Below are positions 57,601 to 64,000 of a stretch of DNA of 64,000 nucleotides, in pieces. Within the stretch, counting starts at the first letter, position 1; each line of letters opens with the position of its first letter. The position numbers and the translations under genes are program-made. The DNA comes from Larix kaempferi (taxonomy: Eukaryota > Streptophyta > Pinopsida > Pinales > Pinaceae): NCBI GenBank assembly GCA_027924585.1, contig BSBM01000486.1:41472501-41536500 (forward strand), read 5' to 3'. The notes beneath the pieces are model-generated. The model did not search any database. It worked only from the letters and a program-made list of their open reading frames with translations, and had not been told where the DNA came from.

Positions 57601-60489
57601 AGAGCTTGTTGAAGGATTGTATTGGAAAAGGTGGCAGAGACTTAGACCTGCACCTTTCATTTGGTTCGCAAAACACATTTTATTTTCAGGTGACAAAGGT
57701 AACTGTTGCAGAGATGCATTCTTTTGTATCTACAGTTGGAGCAGTGAGGACCCTTGCTCAAAACCATTCCAATGGAGAAAACAACAGAAGAAGACAAGGA
57801 AGAAGAAAGTCCAGAGGCAGGGGGCAGAAACAACTCAAAGAAAGATCATATTTGCAGTGTAAGCGATGTGCAACAAGAATGGAAATGAAACAGATAAGTG
57901 TTGGGCCTCTCTCCGTCAAATAAATACATGATTAGAAGAAAGAAGACAAGAGTAAAAGGCAAGAGGCTAGTAAAGCTCGTGTATCTTCTCACTGTATTGT
58001 TGCACATTGTAATCTTGGATTAAATGAAATAACATATTTTTCATCTTACAAAGATTGTCGGTTGCTTGATACAGGTGAAACATCTCACATGAACTTTAGA
58101 AAAGAATGTTTTGAAGAACTAAATGAAATTATAAATGGCATAGGTGTATTTTGCAAACAAATCTAGCCCCAACCCAAAGGGAATTGGCTCCATCAGGATC
58201 AAGCTACCTGGATTCCCTGGTTTTGTGTTGCAAAAAGTTCTTTATCTTCCAGAGTTGTAGAGAATCCTTTTGTCCTTAGTGCATATTCGACAACAAGGCT
58301 ATTCCATCCATATGTTCGATGGAATCGTAGAGATAAGGAAGTCCTCTGACAACAAGGTCATCATGACCATATATGAAGATGGGAATTTGTTGAAGTTAAA
58401 GGGCTCATCTACAAGAGTTCAGAACTTCGCCTACCTATCTGAGCACAGAGAAGGTAATCTGTCATCCAGTTTACTATGGCATGTTATATTTGGTCAATTG
58501 AAATTATAACAGTATTTGTTCGTTGAGAAAGAATGTTGTCTTTGGTTTTCCCACCATTCCTAGGAAGATGAGCAAATGTGATGCATGCATATTAGGCAAA
58601 CATAGTAAGCAACCATTCCCAAAGTCAAAATTCAAAGCATGTTGAAAGTTAGAGCTTGTTCACTCTAACTTATCTGGCCCTTTGCCTATTCCTTCTGCCA
58701 ATGGTAATAGAAATATCATGACATTTGTTGATGACTACACCAAAATGTGTTGGGTAGACTTGTTAAAGATAAAATCTGAAGCATTTCAAACATTCAAGGA
58801 TTTTCATGCATGGATAGAAAATCAAGCATAATCTCATTTTGGCACACTTCGTATTGATAATGGAAAAGAATACAACTTTAAAGATTTTGAAGACTATCTT
58901 CGTCAACATGGGATTTCAAATCAAACTTCGGTCCCTCCCTCATAATCCTCAAAATAACGATGTGGTAGAAATAATGAATAGAATCATAACGAATATGGTA
59001 TGCTTAATCATGTTTTTCAAGAATGTAAAATTGATGTTTTGGGGTGATCCAGTAGTGTGTGCATCCTATTTGAGAAATAGAAGTCCAACTCATGCTCTTG
59101 AAGACAAGACTCCACACTAAATGTGGTATGGCCACCTTCCTTCGGTGAGGGATCTCAGGATCTTTGGTTCCACCTGCTATGCCTTGATACCAAAGGAGCA
59201 AATAAACAAGCTTGGTGCTAGAAGTTGAAGATTTCTTAGGGTACTAAGAAACCTCCAAGGCATATCGTCTTTATGATGAGGTAAACCTCTAGAGATGTCA
59301 TTTTTGTTGAAACTAATAAAAATGACGAGTCTATTGATAGACAGCTTGGCCGTCTGGAAAAATTTGCCCATCCAAAGACATATTATGAAGTTGATAATGA
59401 GATTCCAAATCTTGAAGGGGGGATCTCTATCTTGGATCAATCTCTGGAATTTCCTTTTGAAGAACCAACACCCCCTCACGAAGAATCTAACGAAGAAGAA
59501 GTTCATGCCACTTCACCTGAACAGGAGGTTCAACTGGATGACGTGATTGAGAGGATTAGAAGATTGAACCTTGAAGAAAATGAAGCACTGCCAGTTGATC
59601 AACCTGGACCATCACGAAAAGTTCCTAAATGGGCATGAAGACACTTGAAAGTGTCCATCCAAATGAAATTGGAAAGATAGGAACAAGAAGCTCAACTAGA
59701 TGAGAAGATGGAGGAGAAGCAGATAAATCAGGTGATGACATGGATGTCTCATTTGATTGTGAATTAAATTTGTCTGCTAACTTTGAACCAACTTCCTTTA
59801 AAGATGATGCTACTCGTTATGAGTGGAAAGAAGCCATGCAAAATGAGTATGATACACTCATGAAGAATGGAACCTGGAAGTTGGTTGACCTTCCAGTCGG
59901 AACCGAACCAATTGGATGCAAGTGGGTATACAAGAAAAAATACATATTAGATGGCTCACTTGAGAAACAAAAAGCAAGGCTCTAGGCAAAAGGCTATGCA
60001 CAAAAAGAAGGAATTGACTATGAAGAGACGTTCTCCCCCACATAAAAATGGGCTACCATCCGCACCTTACTTTCCTTGGCTGGAAAAAATGGATGAAAAG
60101 ACCACTAGATGGATGTAAAAACAACTTTCTTGAATGGAGACTTGAAAGTAAATGTCTTCATGTCTCAGCCAGAAGGCTTTGTTGCGAAGGGACAAGAACA
60201 CAAGGTATGCAAGCTTGTCAAGTCCTTGTATGGCTTGAAACAAGCACCTCGAGCATGGTATGAAAAGCTAATCGAGCATCTTCTAAAGTTGAATTTCAAA
60301 TACTATAATATTGATGACACAACATTGTTTGTGGAGAAAGTTGGAAGATTCGTTGTGTTTCTTGTGTTGTATGTAGATGACCTTTTAATGACAAGGAAAA
60401 ATGAAATTTATATTGCATTCATCAAGCAAGATTTGAAAAAGGGATTTGAAATGACAGATATGGGACACCTTCACTACTACTTGGGAATT
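57601..60489 (+). pseudogene. Copia gag end, protease, integrase and RT, decayed
   Basis: In order: nucleocapsid end (RRRQGRRKSRGRG, then CKRC...KCWASLRQIN across a frameshift); protease with LLDTGETSHM at 58062; the region before integrase (LWHVIFGQL, CDACILGKHSKQPFPKS); integrase core (GPLPIPSANGNRNIMTFVDD, RIDNGKEY); an acidic linker (59432-59638); and RT (59740-60489) with ANFEPTSFKDDATRYEWKEA, GCKWVYKKKY, LYGLKQAPRAWYE and catalytic YVDD. Domain order PR-INT-RT is diagnostic of copia. Stops and frameshifts break it many times. Confidence 0.93.
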
Positions 60490-61475
60490 TGATGCAGGAG
60501 CATCGGGACCAAGGTAGAGCAGTCAAAGATGATCGACGGGAAGAAGGCCGACCAGAGGGATTATCGACGAACACTAGTGCAGAAGAGCAGATTGATTATT
60601 GAAGTCAATAAGTCAAGCAGGAGCAGTCGATGCGCATATCGACAGAAGATGCGGAGGGTCGAGAGCCAACATGTCAAAGGTCAACAGACGATAGCGTAGC
60701 AGCGGAGACATCGAGGTTCGACATGTTGTCGAACCTCGACTCCGACAGGTTTGGATTGGCGAAGCCTAGAAGTGCGAAAGGAAGCCGACGAAAGATAATA
60801 TGGTCGAGGCAGTGATAAGACCGACTACTGTAGCAACGTCAGAAGAACGCGTAGAAGTCAAGGAGAGTACTTGGCAGTCATTCGGGGTTGCTAAGGAAGT
60901 TATTGGCAGTTATTGCAGGTGGTTGAAGACATGACAAATGTCAACACAGGCAAAGATTGTGTAGCACGACAGGGGCGCTGACAGTTGCAGGTCTATAGGA
61001 TCTGAGGAGATCGACAGACAGAGGAAGTGTGTGTTGGGGGTTAGAGTGATCTCGATAACAGCAGCAGCAGGGTAGAAGGCTTGTGCGCAGGCACAGAGCA
61101 GGGGGGTGGAGTTCAGTTCAATTCGATCAGCAGAAGATTGGAAGAGAAGAGATCAAGAGAAGTTTTGTATATTGGAGAGGAAAGTCACACATCTACAGAG
61201 CATAGAGAGGATCGAGCCATCGCTCATAGTTTCGTAGTGAACCAGGAGAGGGTGACGGTTGTCACACTGAGATAGCACACAGTTACTTCTGTATTGTAAT
61301 TGGCTAAGGCCGACAATAGTTAGTTATTTCCATTCCTTGCAGTTTGCATTGTAACCATTTCGGTAGAAGTAATATAAGCAAGCTTCTGGCATCTTGTTTA
61401 CATATTGTTTATGTGAATGTGTGTGTTGTGTGTAATTGTTAAGCAAGAAACTTTGGCATAAGGCGCCTTGAATCA
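60490..61475 (+). repeat. LTR interrupting the copia RT
   Basis: It begins TGATGCAGGAGCATC exactly where copia RT stops and ends CTTGAATCA two bases before a primer site, so it is probably the 5' LTR of another plus-strand element. Length is about 986 bp. It is rich in TCGAC words and contains a perfect hairpin at 60711-60739. The partner LTR is not in the window, so the borders are provisional. Confidence 0.65.
60711..60739. other. Perfect 13-bp hairpin in LTR
   Basis: TCGAGGTTCGACA, loop TGT, TGTCGAACCTCGA. Thirteen paired bases without mismatch are unusual for decayed repeat DNA and may mark a functional or recent sequence. Confidence 0.85.
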
Positions 61476-61477
61476 AG

Positions 61478-61489
61478 TGGTATTAGAGC
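61478..61489 (+). other. Primer-binding site
   Basis: TGGTATTAGAGC, two bases after the presumed LTR end. It sets the element on the plus strand. Confidence 0.7.
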
Positions 61490-61559
61490 CGGAGGATAAT
61501 CCCGCGAGTGGAAGAATCATGTGAGCAGGACAGCGTCAAGTGGTATCAACATTGGAGGT

Positions 61560-61965
61560 GAATCCAGTGAGCGAGTGTGTTTACAGCTCCAGCTGCGGTT
61601 GGGTAGAGTTGTGAATGACTTGTTGAAGTCCGGTTGCGATTGGACAAAGTGGGAGTTTTAACCGAGGTTGAAAATGGCTCATAGATGCATTAATGTCCGA
61701 GGTGTTGGATGAAGAGCGCATGGCGCAACAGTCACAGTTGATCGTGAGATGTTCGACGATTGAGTCCGAACAATGCGAACTTTGACAAATGAAGTCGCAT
61801 CGATCAAAGAAATCCAAAGGCGTGGTTGTATTCTTGATGCGTTAGACCACAACGACGAAGAGGTCGAAGAAATGGAAGCATGGGAAGTAGATGGAGAAGA
61901 ACCAGAAGACAAACTCATCAAGCTTCTGACGGATATGAGAGGTCGGACGAAGATAGACATACGTA
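61560..61965 (+). pseudogene. Possible gag N-terminus of the right-hand LTR element
   Basis: An acidic, helix-prone frame (61773-61965: MRTLTNEVASIKEIQRRG, DEEVEEMEAWEVDGEEPED) begins shortly after the primer site, where gag would start. An earlier ATG at 61692 (MSEVLDEERMAQQSQLI) is in another frame, so there is probably a frameshift. No gag domain is recognisable. Interpretation rests on position. Confidence 0.35.
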
Positions 61966-64000
61966 CCTGTTATCACATATATAGTAGCCGGGCTACCATA
62001 CATTATTTTTCTCATTCCAGTACACTATTCAGCCAGTTCCCTTACATTTGAGATGTCGAGATGAGCATCTACATTGGATCACTATCAGATTGTGGACAAC
62101 AGTTGTATTCCCCATGCCATGACTGAGTTTCAGGACACTCAGAGAGATGACCGATGTAGCCATTATATCATTGGTACAGAGCAGACAGTAGTGCCCAGAG
62201 CTACAGCAGCAGTCTCAGAGGACAGATGATGGTACAGGTTGATGAGCTTTCAGGTATATGACTCAGCAGGTATATCATGGTATTATGGTTAGATTGCTTT
62301 TATACTTATTCTTATAGCATGTCTTAGCACTTAGTGTCATGATCTGGCGATCATATAGATATTTGGACCTGGTTGACCTATTATATATATATTACTGTCC
62401 CTACTCAGACTTAGAAGTTCACTATTCATACTCATTGGTACATACCCTCCTTAGGGAGAATAGAGGTGATCATTCAACCATACCTTGGCTTGCTAGTGTT
62501 GGCTCCATCATATCATTGTCTTCATCCATTCATGGGCTACCTTATAGATTATCACCCTGACTTACTACTTGACTAGTGGCATGGAGGACTTTTCCCCACT
62601 GTAGCCTCTGTATTGGATGAGCTCCCCTGTTTATTGTGTCTCGGCTCTGAGTTGGTGACAAAACTTACCTATGGTGAGTTGGAGTTCCTTGCGAGTTCCC
62701 CCTAGTCACTAAAGTTGTGTTGGCTAAACCTGAAACTTTTAGTGCTGCCATGAATACAAAATCTGGAAAAATGAAATGCTATATCTTGTATGTGAAAGAA
62801 ATGCCAATTGAAAATGGCCATGAAAAATAAAATGTTATATCTTTTGGAAAAATAAATACCTAGGTAAACAAGTTGTCCATGACACACCTAGAAGTGCTCA
62901 GGTAAACAAGTGCCTTAAAAACACACCTGCAGCAGAAAGCCTAAAAATAAATGTAAATCTATGCAATGTGTTTGTAAACACACATAGATCAAGGCTATGG
63001 AAACTTCAGGCCCAAAAAGCAATGAAACTTAAATGTTATATCTAAACAATTGCTGGCCTTATTTGTATTATGGATTGTGCGCATCTGTGAAGGTGAATAA
63101 ACCCTCTTTAAACAACTCATCCATTTGTGAGACACCGCCATTCCCTGTGTTATTGCTCATTCAGTATATACTATGGTGTATTCCCTTTCCCTTGCCAAAG
63201 TGTCACAAAGTCAAGACAGTTAAGTCATCCCTTAGCCTAGCCAGTTAATTTAAACCTTCACCCTTCACTAGCAAATTGATCACAACTATGAAGTGAGTAT
63301 GATCCTGAAAGTCTAGTCTGAGTAATAATAATAATTAACGACACTATATATTTGGATTTAGATCGCCAGTCATGATTACTCTGTGTTATAATTGCTATTT
63401 GAATAAATTGTAAAGCATGTATTTTTCAGCAGCCTTGGATGATGGTCTGAGTTATATTTGGTCTTGGTTAGACCTAGTTTGACCATGGAGGACCATGGGA
63501 CATGAGATGTTAGACCTTGTGATGATATGGATAGATGATATATGGTCTATGTACACATACAGGATGATTCTATGCAGCAGCTACAGGGTTATGATGACGA
63601 TTCTTGGGATACAGCAGTGTTTGGTCATTTACAGATCATTATTATTGGCCTTGTTCCGGTACATTGGATATTTATTTTGATCATGCAGAGATTCATATGG
63701 TGTATGAGTACACATCTTGGATGGATTTGGACCTTCTGAGTCCAATGGGACAGTTTGTTTTCAGTTCCAGGCACTTACAGTGATGATTTAGCCTCAGTAG
63801 GCTGTCCTAGTGCAGTTTTGGTCTGTTGGAGGCCCTGTCGGAGCAGAGATGACTTTTATCCGGTTGACCTAGGGCGCTGATGATGGAGGGGGTGGTCCAG
63901 CCACTTGTTTTTACCATATTACCCCCCTCCCGGACACATTGGTGCCCTCACCTTGACAGCGCCATCACTCTAGGAGGCTGTTTGGGCAGTTTCACGTTTC
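61966..64000. other. Unassigned sequence, no gene seen
   Basis: About 2 kb to the window end with short open frames only. The composition is mixed and words such as TATCATGGTATTATGG and CAGTGTTTGG recur loosely. It may be the interior of the element that starts at 60490, or another insertion in it. No terminal repeat or domain is visible. Confidence 0.4.

Larger units (their letters stand above)
56258..60489 (+). mobile_element. Plus-strand Ty1/copia element, interrupted at RT
   Basis: It begins with a short LTR (56258-56444) and primer site, followed by a leader, gag end, protease, integrase and RT. RT stops at HYYLGI (60489), where another LTR starts. The 3' LTR is therefore outside the window or lost. 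It is decayed throughout. Confidence 0.85.

Overview
The window looks like plant nuclear DNA from a large, transposon-rich genome. It is AT-rich. Almost everything recognisable is plant-type retrotransposon: Ty3/gypsy with initiator-Met primer sites, Ty1/copia, and an L1-type LINE whose ORF1 has a DUF4283-like/zinc-knuckle layout and whose ORF2 ends in an RNase H domain. A broken plant LRR-receptor-kinase-like fragment lies near the left end. The gypsy polyprotein remnants feel gymnosperm-like to me, but I cannot establish the species. I found no intact cellular gene, tRNA, rRNA or CRISPR array.

Layout. 1-3307: intergenic DNA with a decayed receptor-kinase fragment (1469-1999). 3308-13980 and 13988-24745: two near-identical head-to-tail copies of a ~10.7 kb segment (units A and B) joined by about 7 extra bases. 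Each unit holds an unrecognised conserved stretch, minisatellites, a dispersed repeat, a gypsy LTR with primer site, and decayed gag/protease/RT sequence.

19207-48292 is one plus-strand gypsy element, split by later insertions: LTR at 19207-20616, gag to early RT up to 24356, the rest of pol from 42707, and 3' LTR at 46869-48292. A minus-strand gypsy/chromovirus-like element (24357-42706) sits in its RT gene. An intact-looking LINE (26109-32652, target duplications 26091-26108 and 32653-32670) sits in the left LTR of that second element. A solo LTR (44434-46053, target duplication CCTAC) sits in the integrase gene. The left duplication unit ends inside the LTR of the second gypsy, so the tandem duplication is younger than that insertion.

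48293-64000: an RNase H pseudogene fragment (minus strand), a dispersed repeat related to the one in units A/B, a deleted minus-strand copia element inside that repeat (50412-54811, target duplication AGAAT), a plus-strand copia element (from 56258) with decayed protease-integrase-RT, and another LTR (60490-61475) that interrupts it and runs into a poorly resolved interior.

The LINE is the only part that still looks able to make protein. ORF2 (1416 codons) is open with all recognisable catalytic residues. ORF1 has one nonsense codon. ORF1 and ORF2 share a reading frame and are separated by one TAA directly followed by ATG. Its 3' tail carries a TATA-like box and a short coiled-coil ORF (one TGA), which I do not know from plant L1 elements and which may have been captured from another retroelement. 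This tail and the four-level nesting are the most interesting points.
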